64,000 nt of DNA, from the NCBI RefSeq assembly GCF_024198175.1, contig NZ_JAJVKV010000002.1, forward strand, positions 806,001 to 870,000, in the 5' to 3' direction. The notes under the pieces were generated by a model, which searched no databases, had not been told where the DNA came from, and saw only the letters and a list, made by a program, of their open reading frames with translations. A program made the translations under genes and the position numbers. The stretch comes from Pyxidicoccus xibeiensis (lineage in GTDB: Bacteria > Myxococcota > Myxococcia > Myxococcales > Myxococcaceae). This document shows positions 52,373 to 63,017 of the stretch, one piece after another; position 1 is the stretch's first letter, and every line of letters begins with the position of its first letter.

Positions 52373-53149
52373 TCAGTCCAGCGCCGCGTCGGTGAGGATG
52401 TGCCCGTCCTTCACGCGCCGGGGCACCTGCCGGTGACCGCGCGACACCATCCGGCCCAGCTCGAAGGGCAGGCCCAGCTCGCGCTCGAGTCGCGCCGCGC
52501 GGTCCACCAGGTCCACGTGCGAGTACGCCTCTGTGTGCGAGAGGCCGACGAGGATGCGGTTGGTGGTGGACGGCACGTCGAGCCGGTGAAGCTGCGGGAA
52601 GCTCACCCGCCAGGTGCGGAGCATGGAGGGGAACAGCGGGTTGGACACCGACTCCCAGACGTTGCCCAGCACCGCGCCATCCGCGGTCAGGCGTGCGCGC
52701 GCCGCGCCCAGGAACTCCCGCGTCGCCAGGTGCGGGGGGATGTTGTCGGGGCCATACGCGTCCAGGACGATGAGGGAGTACGCCGGGCCGGAGGCCTCGA
52801 TGAAGCTGCGCCCGTCCGCCACGTGGACGCGGAGGGCGTCGTCCTCCTGGAAGCCGCAGTAGAGCTTCGCCGCCTCCACCACGTCGGGCTCCACGTCGAC
52901 GACGTCGATGGCGACCTCTGGGAGCACCGCGCGCAGGAACATGGGGATGGCGCCGCCGCCCAGGCCCACCACGAGGATGCGCTCGGGCTCGGGCACGAAG
53001 GCGAGCCCCGCCATGGACATCCGCGTGTACGGAATCTCCAGCCGCAGCGGCTCACCGGGCCAGACCACGCTCTGGCGCGCGCCGCCCTGCTCGAAGCGCA
53101 GGGTGCGCAGGCCCTCGGGGTCTTCCGTGACGACGACGCGTTGACGCAC
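52373..53149 (-). CDS. Spermidine-synthase-like SAM-dependent methyltransferase
   Basis: A 258-residue protein from the GTG at 53149 (VRQRVVVTEDPEGL); a GTG at 53167 is an alternative, and the longer frame to 53227 starts inside a hairpin and is unlikely. The SAM loop is ILVVGLGGGAIPMFLRAVLP with acidic VVDVEPD, then the D-G-R-S-F motif and LIVLDAYGPDN, as in spermidine-synthase-like proteins. It lacks membrane parts, unlike the larger homologue at 21435-23855. Substrate unknown. It is convergent with the EF-G gene, ending at a shared terminator. Confidence 0.85.
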   Translation of the reverse strand: MRQRVVVTEDPEGLRTLRFEQGGARQSVVWPGEPLRLEIPYTRMSMAGLAFVPEPERILVVGLGGGAIPMFLRAVLPEVAIDVVDVEPDVVEAAKLYCGFQEDDALRVHVADGRSFIEASGPAYSLIVLDAYGPDNIPPHLATREFLGAARARLTADGAVLGNVWESVSNPLFPSMLRTWRVSFPQLHRLDVPSTTNRILVGLSHTEAYSHVDLVDRAARLERELGLPFELGRMVSRGHRQVPRRVKDGHILTDAALD

Positions 53150-53185
53150 GAGCCCGTTCCCTACCACGGCGGCATTCCGGGGACC

Positions 53186-53226
53186 TGTCCTGTCGAGAGA
53201 ACAGGAGCTGTTCACTCGACAGGACA
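53186..53226. repeat. 41-base near-perfect inverted repeat
   Basis: The left arm (53186-53204, starting TGTCCTGTCGAG) and the right arm (53208-53226, ending CTCGACAGGACA) are 19 bases each with one mismatch and a three-base centre GAG. It lies between the divergent methyltransferase and GH5 genes. It could be an operator, a recombination or replication site, or a hairpin in either RNA. Confidence 0.75.
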
Positions 53227-53363
53227 CCTGCGGTGGAGGAGCGGGCCCGCTCCTGCGTAACCCCTGGAATCTACGGGCGCGCCCGGAGTGGCCCCGGGCT
53301 TGCTCAAGGAGGGCGGCGTGGGGCCGCGAGGTCCTGCTTCCTCATCAACTCCGAGAACGTCTC

Positions 53364-55529
53364 ATGCGAACACTCCCCCCAGTTCGTCGATTCATCGGCC
53401 TGGCCGCCCTCTCCCTGCTGGCCGCGTGCAACGCGGTTCCCGAAGAAGCAGCCGAGGACAACCTCGAGTCCGAGTCCCAGGCGGCGGTCCCCGCCAACTT
53501 CCTCTACCGGCAGGGCAAGCAGCTCTACCTAAATGGCGCGCCCTACCAGATGGTGGGCGTCAACGCCTTCTCGCTGACGGGTTGTGGCGCGGTCCCGACC
53601 GACGCCCAGCTGGACGCCTTCTTCGCGGGGCAGCGCCCCAACAGCCTCACGCGCACCTGGGCGTTCAGGCCGCAGGGCCTGGCGCGCATCGAGCGGGTGG
53701 TCCGCGCGGCCGAGAAGTACAACCAGAAGCTCATCCTCACGCTCGCCGACGGGCGCAGCTACTGCGGCGAGTGGGACGGCTACAACGGCTCGGACGGCAG
53801 CGGCAAGCAGCCCTCCTGGTACTCCAGCGGCTACCGGACGAACTACGTCCCCTGGGTGCGCGAGGTCGTCACCCGCTTCCGGGACTCCGCGTCGGTGGGC
53901 ATGTGGGAAATCATCAACGAGCCCGGTGACGCCAACACCGCCACCATCAAGACCTTCTTCAGCGACATCAGCACCACCATCAAGGGAATCGACCCGAACC
54001 ACCTCATCAGCTCGGGCTCGTGGGCGCCGTGGGCCTACGACGGCGAGGCGGGCTTCCGGAGCCTGCACGACCTCCCCAACATCGACGTGGGCAGCCTCCA
54101 CGAGTACGACTACGACTACAACAACGGCAACACCATCGTCTCGCCGCACTTCGGGCCCTCCATCCGCGCGATGAACGCGCTGAACAAGCCGCTCATCATC
54201 GGTGAGACCGGCATCAACGCGGCCCCCAGCAACTGCCGGACGAACCCCACCACGCGCCGGGACGCCATGCGCCAGAAGTTCCAGCAGTACCTGGCGGGCG
54301 GCGCGGCGGCCGTCTTCGTCTGGAACTGGGGCCCCAATTCCATCACCGCGTGCGAGCACACCTTCGGGCCCAATGACCCCATCGTCCCGATGATTCGCGA
54401 CTTCCCGCTGGCCAACGTGCCGCCGCCTCCGCCGCCGACGGGCACGGTGCAGCTCAACGACGCCACGGTGGGCAGCGGGCAGTGGCAGTTCCAGTACGTG
54501 GGCACGTGGGAGTCGGGCACCGGCGCCGGCAAGTACGAGGAGGACGACCACTACTCCAGCGCGGCGAATGCCTCCTACGCGGTCCTCTTCGACGGCACGC
54601 AGGTGCGGCTCTACGGCTCGGCCGCGCCGCACCACGGCATCGCCTCGGTGTCCATCGACAACGGCACGGCGGTGGACGTGGACTTCTATTCCGCCACCCG
54701 TCAGGACCAGAAGCTCCTGTGGACCAGCCCCACGCTGGCCGCGGGCACGCACACGCTCCGGGTGACGGTGTCGGGCCGGAAGAACACGGCGTCCTCGGGC
54801 TACGTCATCAACGCGGACCGCGTGGACGTGACGCGGCCGGCCCAGGGTGACACGACGGCGCCCACGGTGGGCATCACCCAGCCCACGGGTGGCACCGTGG
54901 CGCCGGGCAACGTGGCGGTGCAGGTGTCCGCCACCGACGCTGTCGGCGTGGTGCTGACGGAGCTGTGGGTGGACGGCGTGAAGCTGGGCGAGGACGCGAG
55001 CTCGCCCTATGCCTTCACCTGGAACGCCACGGCCGGGCAGCACTCGCTGGTGGCGAAGGCGAGGGACGCGGCGGGCAACTGGGGCACCAGCGCCACGGTC
55101 GCCGTGACGGTGGGTGCGACGGCGGTCGACGTGCAGGTCAACGACGCGGTGGTGGGCACCGGGCTGGAGCAGTTCGAGTACACGGGCACGTGGCAGACGG
55201 GCACGGGCACCGGCAAGTACCAGCAGGATGACCACTACGCGTCGGCCACGGGCGCCGCGTTCTCGGTGCGCTTCAGCGGCACGCAGGCGCGGCTGTATGG
55301 CTCGGCGGCCTCGCACCACGGCATTGCGTCGGTGTCCATCGACGGCGGTGCGGCGGTGGACGTGGACTTCTACGCCTCCACGCGCCAGGACCAGAAGCTG
55401 CTGTGGACCAGTCCGCAGCTGAGCGCGGGGCCGCACACGCTCACGGTGACGGTGTCGGGCCGGAAGAACACGGCGTCCTCGGGCTACGTCATCAACGCGG
55501 ACCGGGTGGACCTGACGGTGTTCCGCTAG
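53364..55529 (+). CDS. Lipoprotein glycoside hydrolase family 5-like with Ig-like and duplicated C-terminal modules
   Basis: A 721-residue protein with lipobox (LSLLAACNAV, cysteine at about residue 22) and an N-terminal linker. The catalytic domain (about 45-340) has the GH5 pair: the acid/base E186 in MWEIINEPG and the nucleophile E281 in IIGETGIN, plus H-x-Y-D-Y. It resembles beta-mannanases and other mannan/glucan hydrolases. Then comes an accessory domain (about 352-490), an Ig-like domain (about 500-590, TTAPTVGITQPTGGTV), and a second copy of the accessory domain (about 594-721). The accessory copies are related and share an exact 60-base stretch. It is an exported, membrane-tethered polysaccharide hydrolase. 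Confidence 0.88.
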   Translation: MRTLPPVRRFIGLAALSLLAACNAVPEEAAEDNLESESQAAVPANFLYRQGKQLYLNGAPYQMVGVNAFSLTGCGAVPTDAQLDAFFAGQRPNSLTRTWAFRPQGLARIERVVRAAEKYNQKLILTLADGRSYCGEWDGYNGSDGSGKQPSWYSSGYRTNYVPWVREVVTRFRDSASVGMWEIINEPGDANTATIKTFFSDISTTIKGIDPNHLISSGSWAPWAYDGEAGFRSLHDLPNIDVGSLHEYDYDYNNGNTIVSPHFGPSIRAMNALNKPLIIGETGINAAPSNCRTNPTTRRDAMRQKFQQYLAGGAAAVFVWNWGPNSITACEHTFGPNDPIVPMIRDFPLANVPPPPPPTGTVQLNDATVGSGQWQFQYVGTWESGTGAGKYEEDDHYSSAANASYAVLFDGTQVRLYGSAAPHHGIASVSIDNGTAVDVDFYSATRQDQKLLWTSPTLAAGTHTLRVTVSGRKNTASSGYVINADRVDVTRPAQGDTTAPTVGITQPTGGTVAPGNVAVQVSATDAVGVVLTELWVDGVKLGEDASSPYAFTWNATAGQHSLVAKARDAAGNWGTSATVAVTVGATAVDVQVNDAVVGTGLEQFEYTGTWQTGTGTGKYQQDDHYASATGAAFSVRFSGTQARLYGSAASHHGIASVSIDGGAAVDVDFYASTRQDQKLLWTSPQLSAGPHTLTVTVSGRKNTASSGYVINADRVDLTVFR
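54761..55504 (+). repeat. Internal 60-base exact repeat in the GH5 gene
   Basis: Bases 54761-54820 are identical to 55445-55504, 684 bases (228 codons) apart. They encode the C-terminal part of each accessory module (VTVSGRKNTASSGYVINADR). Identity at third codon positions indicates a recent duplication or gene conversion. Confidence 0.9.
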
Positions 55530-55667
55530 TCACGCAGGGTGGACCGTTCCCCGGAGCCGTGCTGCCAGACGGCGGCACGATGCTCCGGGGAGCGCTACCA
55601 GCAGCTCTTCTGAGCGGTGGACCGCTGCCCCGGGCCGACAGGCAGGTGAGGTCGGCTCGGGAGGCAG

Positions 55668-56615
55668 CTACCTGCTGAGCGTGAAGCGCAGTCCGGACAC
55701 GCCCAGCAGGTGCGTGGTTTCGTAGTCGGAGTCCGATGGGAGCCAGCGTCCGCTCAGCTCGGCGAAGAGGGCGAGCCGCGAGGAGAGGGGGAGGCTGGCT
55801 CCCGCCGACACTCCGGCACCGAACAGGCCTGGTTTCGCGAGGGCGTAGCCATCGAGAGAGAGGAAGAGCGTCACCGGTCCCACCAGCTCCGGAGCCTGGA
55901 CTCCCAGGCGCGCGGAGGCGCCGAACCGCCGACCCGCGGTCGCGTTGAGCTCGCCGTAGAGGTAGCGCCCCGCCAGTCTTCCTCCTGCTTCCAGGCCCAC
56001 GCCCGACAGCGGGGCCAGGCCCAGCGCGGCCCGCACCTGGGCGCCGAAGGCGAGCCCCGAAGGCGACGGGGCTTCAAGGCTCGTCGGAGGAAGGACGACG
56101 CGGACCTGTTCGACCCTGCCCGGGCGCACCGTGACGTCGAGCGTGGTGACTCCCGAGCCCACGTCCAGCGTGTGCGTGCCGATGGGCACGGGGCCCCGCC
56201 AGGGTGACTGTCCGAGCGGCTGGCCATCCAGCCGCAGGTCCGCGCCCGCGGGCTCGACGTCGATGACCAGCTCTCCGCGGAGCCGCTCGCGCAGGCTCTC
56301 GAAGAGGGTGACCACCGTGGGCTGGACGCGCTCCGGGTCCAGGCGCACGTCCGGGTCGGACTCGAGCGCCTGCGCGAAGGCGGCCTCCATCTGGGTGTAC
56401 TGGCGCAGCGCCGCGTACACCTCGCCTCGAACCAGGTGCAGCCGTGCTTCGCTGGCTTCTTCCCGCGTCCTTTGCAGCCCTTTGTCCACGTGGGAGAGCG
56501 CGGCTTCGAAGTCTCCCTCGGACAGTGCCTGGAGGGCTGCGTCCAGCTCGCGCGGCTCCTCTACAGGCGCACTCGCGGAGAGCAGCAGGGACATCACCAG
56601 CAGGGTCGCGCTCAT
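55668..56615 (-). CDS. PEGA-domain outer-membrane-like protein
   Basis: A 315-residue protein from the ATG at 56615, with signal peptide (LLVMSLLLSASAPV). Residues about 30-100 are TPR-like helices (LQALSEGDFEAALSHVDKGLQ), residues about 110-170 a PEGA unit (GELVIDVEPAGADLRLDGQPLGQSPWRG...GTHTLDVG), and the rest (about 190-315) an array of beta strands (AFGAQVRAALGLAPL, GAGVSAGASLPLSS) suggesting a small beta-barrel. It overlaps the upstream kinase stop by four bases, so it is co-expressed with that kinase, which also carries PEGA. A shared surface function is inferred. Confidence 0.8.
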   Translation of the reverse strand: MSATLLVMSLLLSASAPVEEPRELDAALQALSEGDFEAALSHVDKGLQRTREEASEARLHLVRGEVYAALRQYTQMEAAFAQALESDPDVRLDPERVQPTVVTLFESLRERLRGELVIDVEPAGADLRLDGQPLGQSPWRGPVPIGTHTLDVGSGVTTLDVTVRPGRVEQVRVVLPPTSLEAPSPSGLAFGAQVRAALGLAPLSGVGLEAGGRLAGRYLYGELNATAGRRFGASARLGVQAPELVGPVTLFLSLDGYALAKPGLFGAGVSAGASLPLSSRLALFAELSGRWLPSDSDYETTHLLGVSGLRFTLSR

Positions 56616-58364
56616 TCGTGAAGCTCGATGCGTACCACCGCTTTCGTGCCCGGGGAAACATCGACGGCACGCTCGACGGGAGCGAAGCCGCCGCGCTCCA
56701 CGCGCACGGAGTACCGGCCCTCGGGCAGGTCGAGCGACACCGGGGTGGCGCCGTGGTGCTTGCCGTCCACGCTGACGTTGGCCCAGACCGTCCGGCCTGC
56801 GTGCACCGTGACGACGCGCAGCTCGCCCCGCCCCTTGCCGGCCTTGGGCTTGGAGTCGCCTTCCGCGGATGCCGCCGAGGGGGCCTCGGTGCGGGTCGAG
56901 CCGCGCGGCTGCGCGGACCGCGACACGGCGCGGGCAGGCGACGCGGGCTTCCGCTTCGAAGGCGGCACCTTTGGAGGCGCGGAAGCGGAGGGTGGGCGCC
57001 TGGCGTCCGGTGCCGAAGTCGCGGAGGTCGCCGGGGTCGGAGCTGAAGTGGCGGGAGGAGTCGCTACGGAACCTGAAGCCTGAGGCGCGGCTGCCGTCGT
57101 CGAAGAGGGCGGAGGACCGCCAGACCCAGCCGCTGCGGGGTGGGCGAATGCAGCCGGAGCCAGAGCCGGAACGACTGCGGACTCCGTCAGGGAGCCCGGA
57201 GCCGTCGTCGCTGACGATTCACCCGCGCTCCACGGAACGACCACTCCGAGCACGAGCATCGCGGCGACCGCCACGCCCCCCGCTATCGCCACCGGCATGC
57301 GAAGCCCGCGCTTCTCCGGTGCGCGCGGAAGCGGTGCGGAGGCACGCGGCTCCGCGGCCACGCTGACCACGCTGACCACGCTGACCACGGGCCCGGGAGC
57401 CGCGGTGCCCGCACGCTCCGCCGTCTCCAGCGCGGTCAGCAACGCGAGCGCGCTCTTGTGGCGCGCCTCCGGGTTCAGCGCCGTGGCCTGCACGAGCACC
57501 GAGGCCAGCCGAGCCGGAAGCCACGGTGCCTGCTCACGCAGCGCCCGCACCGCGCCCTCGGGCCCGTCACCGAGGAGCCGGCACGTGCTCGAAGGCGCCA
57601 GCCCCGTCAGCGCCTCCAGCAACACCAGGCCGAGCGAGTACAGGTCCGCGCGGCCATCGACGGGCTCTCCTCGCGCCTGCTCCGGCGCCATGTAGCTGGG
57701 CGTGCCGAGCCGCACGCCACTGCCCGTGGACTCCGCGCCCCGGTGCTCCCAGAGGATGCCGAAGTCCAGCAGCGTCGCGTGCCCGCCCGGTGACACGAAG
57801 ATGTTCCCCGGCTTGATGTCGCGGTGGACGCAGCCGCGCCCGTGGATGAACTCCAGCCCCGCGCACAGCTGCCGGGCCAGGGCGAGCACCTCGGGGACGG
57901 GCAGGGGGCCGGGCACCGAGCGCAGGTAGCGCGCCAGGGACATTCCCTCCAGGTGCTTCATAACGATGAAGGGCCGCCCCGCCTGCTGGCCGACGGCGTG
58001 GATGGGCGTGATGTGCGCGTGCTCCAGCCGCGCCATCGCCCGTGCTTCACGCTCGAAGCGCGCCACGCTCTGCGCGTCCTCGCACAGCGCGTCGTGGAGC
58101 AGCTTGATGGCCACGCTCCGCTCGAGCGCGAGATCTCGGGCCCGGTACACCTGCCCCATGCCTCCCGCGCCCAGCAGCTCCTCCAGCCGCCACTTGCCCT
58201 CCAGCACGTCGCCGGGCTGCAGCGGGCGCCGCGTCGGCGTGCGAGCGCGCCACCCGGCCTCGCCGGCGTGCTGGGTGATGGCGGTGCACTCCGTACAGGA
58301 GGCCCCCGGAAAGGGGATGGGCCCCCCGCAGGAGCCACATGCCGAGGGTTGCTTGTAGGCCGCC

Positions 58365-58366
<2 letters not shown>
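56612..58366 (-). CDS. Ser/Thr protein kinase with zinc ribbon and PEGA domain
   Basis: A 584-residue protein from the ATG at 58366. The N-terminus has a zinc-ribbon-like pair (C10, C13 and C24, C27, in CGSCGG and CTECTA). The kinase domain (about 50-310) shows EELLGAGGMGQVYRARD, K in VAIKLLHD, HRDIKPGNI, DFG and GTPSYMAPEQ, all intact. A Val/Ser-rich stretch (VSVVSVVSVAAEP) and a membrane segment (about 350-370) follow, then a Pro/Ala/Ser-rich linker and a C-terminal PEGA domain (about 500-584). It probably senses the periplasm. Its start codon lies within one base of the start of the divergent FHA/sigma-54 gene. Confidence 0.93.
57361..57387. repeat. Threefold 9-base tandem repeat in the kinase gene
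   Basis: CGCTGACCA is repeated three times exactly at 57361-57387, in frame with the kinase, and encodes repeating V-V-S units in the VVSVVSVVSV stretch. Such in-frame repeats may change number by slippage. Confidence 0.75.
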
Positions 58367-59720
<1,354 letters not shown>

Positions 59721-59723
59721 GGC

Positions 59724-60743
59724 TCAGCCCTTCGGCTCCGGCGACGTGCGCGCGGTGGGGGTCCGGGCGGTGATGACGTCCGCTGACGAGCCCCCGGGGT
59801 TCCAGGGCAGGCGCCCGGAGCCGGGAAGCCAGGGCGCCACCAGCGCGGCCAGCTCGGGCAGGCCCATCACCGGGGCTCCGGCCGTGCGCAGGGCCTGGTC
59901 GAGCGCGGTGCGCAGCTCCAGCAGCGAAGGACGGCGCCCGGGCTCCTTGGCGAGCGCCGCCGTCACGCAGCGCCGCAGCACCTCCGGCACCGCGGGACGG
60001 AGGACTTCGAGGCCCTCGGGCACCTCCGTCAGCACCGCCTCCAGGGTGCGCGCCGGATGGGGCCGCCGCTGGGGCTGCACGCCCGAGAGCAGCTCGAAGA
60101 GCAGCAGCGCCAGGCCATGCACGTCCGTCTGGCCATCCACCGGCTCCTGGCGCAGCTGCTCCGGCGCGGCGTACTCCAGGCGCGCCTTCACGGTGCCGGG
60201 CAGGGTCTCCGCCAGCCGTCCCGCCCTGCACGCGATGCCCACGTCGAGCAGCTTCACCGCGCCGGTGTCGGCGACCATCACGTTGCCCGGATGGAGGTCG
60301 CGGTGCACGAGCCCCAGCGGCTGTCCCTCCCGGCTTCGCAGCGCATGCAGGTAGCCGAGGGCCTCGGCCACGTGCGAGGCAATGCGCGCGGCCGGAGGCC
60401 ACGGCAGCGGCCCGTGCCCCGCGGCGCGGCGCGCCTCCAGGAGCTGGGCCAGGGTGAGGCCGTGCACGTACTCGAACACGAGGAACAGCAGGCCGTCCTG
60501 CTGGCCGAAGGCGCGCAGGCGCGCGAGAGACGGATGGTTGAGCAGGCTGGCCAGGTGCGCCTCGTCCAGGAACTGCCGCACCCAGGCCTCGTCTCCCGCC
60601 ACCTCCGGGCGCATCCGCTTGAGCGCCACCAGCCGGTCCGGGCCCTGCGCGCCCTTCACCTCGGCGAGGAACACCTCGGACATGGCACCCAGCGCCAGCC
60701 GCTTCAGGAGGACGAAGTCATCGAGGCTCGGCTCTCGCCACAT
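59724..60743 (-). CDS. Soluble Ser/Thr protein kinase
   Basis: A 339-residue kinase from the ATG at 60743 (MWREPSLDDFVLLKRLALG). The glycine loop is degenerate (LALGAMSEVFLAEV), the lysine is in VALKRM, the catalytic loop is GLVHRDLHPGNV, and the metal-binding motif reads LLDVGIA (D-V-G for D-F-G). The activation segment has YAAPEQL. These are compatible with an active kinase, but the weak glycine loop and DVG lower certainty. There is no membrane segment. It is convergent with the FHA/sigma-54 gene and ends three bases from it, and it could act on the same signalling chain. Confidence 0.88.
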   Translation of the reverse strand: MWREPSLDDFVLLKRLALGAMSEVFLAEVKGAQGPDRLVALKRMRPEVAGDEAWVRQFLDEAHLASLLNHPSLARLRAFGQQDGLLFLVFEYVHGLTLAQLLEARRAAGHGPLPWPPAARIASHVAEALGYLHALRSREGQPLGLVHRDLHPGNVMVADTGAVKLLDVGIACRAGRLAETLPGTVKARLEYAAPEQLRQEPVDGQTDVHGLALLLFELLSGVQPQRRPHPARTLEAVLTEVPEGLEVLRPAVPEVLRRCVTAALAKEPGRRPSLLELRTALDQALRTAGAPVMGLPELAALVAPWLPGSGRLPWNPGGSSADVITARTPTARTSPEPKG

Positions 60744-61094
60744 GGCCCCGGACCTTACCAAGGGCGGGTGTCTCACTTTCCCGCTTTCCAGTGTTTCCCC
60801 AGGAAGAGGGGCACCGGGAGGCCGTGCGCTGCCCGGACCTGGACGCCAGCCCGAGAAAACGTGTGTCAAGTCATTGATTTCACGGGACTTCAACGCGGGG
60901 AGCGGGCAGGGTCCTCCGGCGTTATCAAAGGAATGGGTGGGGTAGCCCCCCTGTTCCACCACGCTCCCAAAGCGGTTCGGCCAATCGGGTCTGACCGCGC
61001 ACCGCCAGGTGCCCCCGGTAATGAGACCGGCTGGGCACGCTGCGCGGGCCCCCTCACTCTCTGAGGGGGCGGGCTCACCGTTTGCCAGGACGAC
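60744..61094 (+). other. 351-base gap between kinase and helicase genes
   Basis: No gene of any length was seen. The region is G+C-rich like its surroundings, contains ATCGGGTCTGACC-type local dyads, and includes the hairpin at 61048-61070. It should contain promoters for both divergent genes. No clear -10 element was found. Confidence 0.6.
61048..61070 (+). promoter_or_regulatory. Leader hairpin before the DEAD-box gene
   Basis: GCCCCCTCA (61048-61056) and TGAGGGGGC (61062-61070) form a perfect 9-base stem around CTCTC, ending 24 bases before the ATG at 61095. Leader hairpins close to RNA helicase genes often control them at low temperature or autogenously. No U-run follows, so simple termination is less likely. 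Confidence 0.45.
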
Positions 61095-62591
61095 ATGACT
61101 TTCGACGAACTCCAGCTGCACGACACCCTCCTGCGCGCCGTCAAGGCGGAGGGCTACACCACGCCGACTCCCATCCAGGAGAAGGCCATCCCGCATGCGC
61201 TGGCCGGCAAGGACATCCTCGGCGTGGCGCAGACGGGCACCGGCAAGACGGCCGCCTTCGCGCTGCCCATCCTCCAGCGGCTCTCCGCCAAGGCGCCCGC
61301 GGGCGGCGCCCGGCCCGTGCGCTGCCTCGTGCTCACCCCCACCCGCGAGCTGGCGGGGCAGGTCGGTGAGAGCTTCGCCAACTACGGCAAGAATCTCCCC
61401 CTGCGCCATGCCGTCATCTTCGGCGGCGTGGGCCAGTCGCCCCAGGTGCAGGCGCTGCGCAGCGGCGTGGACGTGCTCGTGGCCACGCCCGGGCGTCTGC
61501 TGGACCTGATGGACCAGGGCTTCGTGTCCCTGCGCTCGCTCGAGGTGTTCGTGCTCGACGAGGCGGACCGCATGCTCGACATGGGCTTCATCCATGACGT
61601 GCGCAAGGTCATCAAGGCGCTGCCCCCGAAGCGGCAGACGCTCTTCTTCAGCGCCACGATGCCGCCCGAAATCGTGGACCTGTCGCGCAACATCCTCACC
61701 AACCCCATCCGGGTGGAGGTGACGCCCGTCTCCAGCACCGCGGAGACGGTGAGCCAGCAGGTGTACTTCGTGGAGCGCGAGCAGAAGCGCGGCCTGCTGA
61801 CGCACCTCCTCAAGGAGGGCCGCATCGCCCGCGCGCTCGTCTTCACGCGCACGAAGCACGGCGCCAACCGCGTGGCGAAGCAGCTGGAGGGCGCGGGCGT
61901 GCAGGCCGCGGCCATCCACGGCAACAAGAGCCAGAACGCCCGTGAGCGTGCGCTCGACGACTTCCGCGCTGGCTCCCTGCGGGTGCTGGTGGCCACGGAC
62001 ATCGCCGCGCGCGGCATCGACATCGACGGGCTGAGCCACGTCATCAACTACGACCTGCCCAACGTGCCCGAGCAGTACGTGCACCGCATCGGCCGCACCG
62101 GCCGCGCGGGCGCCAGCGGCATCGCCGTGTCGTTCTGCGACGGCGAGGAGCGCGCGTACCTGCGCGACATCGAGCGCACCATCCGCCGCAGCGTGCCCGT
62201 GGTGGAGGACCACCCGTACCGCGCGGGCAAGACGGGTCCCCGTCCCGCCGACTACACGGCGCCCGCCGAGCCGGACCGCGGCCCTCCGCCTTCGGGCCGG
62301 GGTGGCGGCCGTGGCCGGCAGGCCCGGGGCTCGGGTGGTGGTGGCGGTGGTGGTGGGCATCCCTCGGGGCCGTCGCGGCGCCGTGGGAGCTCGGGAGGCG
62401 GCAGGGGTGAAGGCCGCTTCGATGGTGGCGGGCGCTCCGGCCAGGGCGGTGGAGGCGGTGGCTCCGGCCGTAGCTCCCAGCCGTCGCGTGGGCCGGCGAT
62501 GAGCCCCCGTCCGGCGGCCACCGGCACGCAGGCGAAGGGCGCAGACGCCCCGCCGCCGCCTCCGCGCCGTCCGTCGCCGAAGTGGTTCTAG
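61095..62591 (+). CDS. DEAD-box RNA helicase with Gly-rich tail
   Basis: A 498-residue ATP-dependent RNA helicase of the RhlE type. The motifs are in order: Q motif [10 protein letters not shown], Walker A AQTGTGKT (45-52), PTRELA, DEAD in [13 protein letters not shown] in [14 protein letters not shown] and [10 protein letters not shown]. The last 130 residues are a Gly/Arg-rich RGG-like low-complexity tail that should bind RNA. Such helicases unwind RNA structure in ribosome assembly, decay and cold adaptation. The ATG at 61095 gives a typical N-terminus. A 9-base hairpin lies shortly upstream. Confidence 0.95.
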   Translation: MTFDELQLHDTLLRAVKAEGYTTPTPIQEKAIPHALAGKDILGVAQTGTGKTAAFALPILQRLSAKAPAGGARPVRCLVLTPTRELAGQVGESFANYGKNLPLRHAVIFGGVGQSPQVQALRSGVDVLVATPGRLLDLMDQGFVSLRSLEVFVLDEADRMLDMGFIHDVRKVIKALPPKRQTLFFSATMPPEIVDLSRNILTNPIRVEVTPVSSTAETVSQQVYFVEREQKRGLLTHLLKEGRIARALVFTRTKHGANRVAKQLEGAGVQAAAIHGNKSQNARERALDDFRAGSLRVLVATDIAARGIDIDGLSHVINYDLPNVPEQYVHRIGRTGRAGASGIAVSFCDGEERAYLRDIERTIRRSVPVVEDHPYRAGKTGPRPADYTAPAEPDRGPPPSGRGGGRGRQARGSGGGGGGGGHPSGPSRRRGSSGGGRGEGRFDGGGRSGQGGGGGGSGRSSQPSRGPAMSPRPAATGTQAKGADAPPPPPRRPSPKWF

Positions 62592-62677
62592 TCGTCACGG
62601 CCCTCGGGGCCTGAAGTCGAGACGGGCCCGGCGTGTCGCATGCCGGGCCCGTCGTCTTTTCAGCGCTGAAGGTCTCT

Positions 62678-62860
62678 TCAGTTGTGCGTCGGGAAGGCCG
62701 GGGGCTCGCCGGTGGCGCCGTTGCCGTCGGGCTGGGGCCCGGAGTGCTTCTCCTCGGTCGTGGCCCGGTCGGGCCCCTTGTGACGGATGGGCTCCTCCTC
62801 GCCCGCGCCCTGCCGGGTCTCCGGAGTCTTCTCTGGCTGGTTCGGCTTTCGCGTGCTCAT
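62678..62860 (-). CDS. Small hydrophilic protein
   Basis: A 60-residue protein starting at the ATG at 62860, preceded by a GGAGG ribosome site. The sequence MSTRKPNQPEKTPETRQGAG is followed by a long charged, proline-rich stretch with no hydrophobic segment, so it is likely disordered. No family was recognised. Codon use looks normal. It is convergent with the helicase gene. It is a candidate stress or assembly factor, but this is only a guess. Confidence 0.55.
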   Translation of the reverse strand: MSTRKPNQPEKTPETRQGAGEEEPIRHKGPDRATTEEKHSGPQPDGNGATGEPPAFPTHN

Positions 62861-63017
62861 CACCGCCTCCGTTCGTGAAAAGGTCTCCGACCAAGATGGG
62901 GATGAGTCGGAGGCGTGACAGGGGACAGGCGGCCATCCGTTCACGGGAGGTCCTGCCTGCCTGGAGGGCAGGGGGCCGACTTCACAGGTTGCCCCGACTC
63001 CCATAGCGTGGCCCCAC

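Noticed and set aside
60744..62360. Upstream extension of the minus-strand kinase gene to 62360
   Set aside because: The extension is antisense to the DEAD-box gene; kinase homology begins right after the ATG at 60743.
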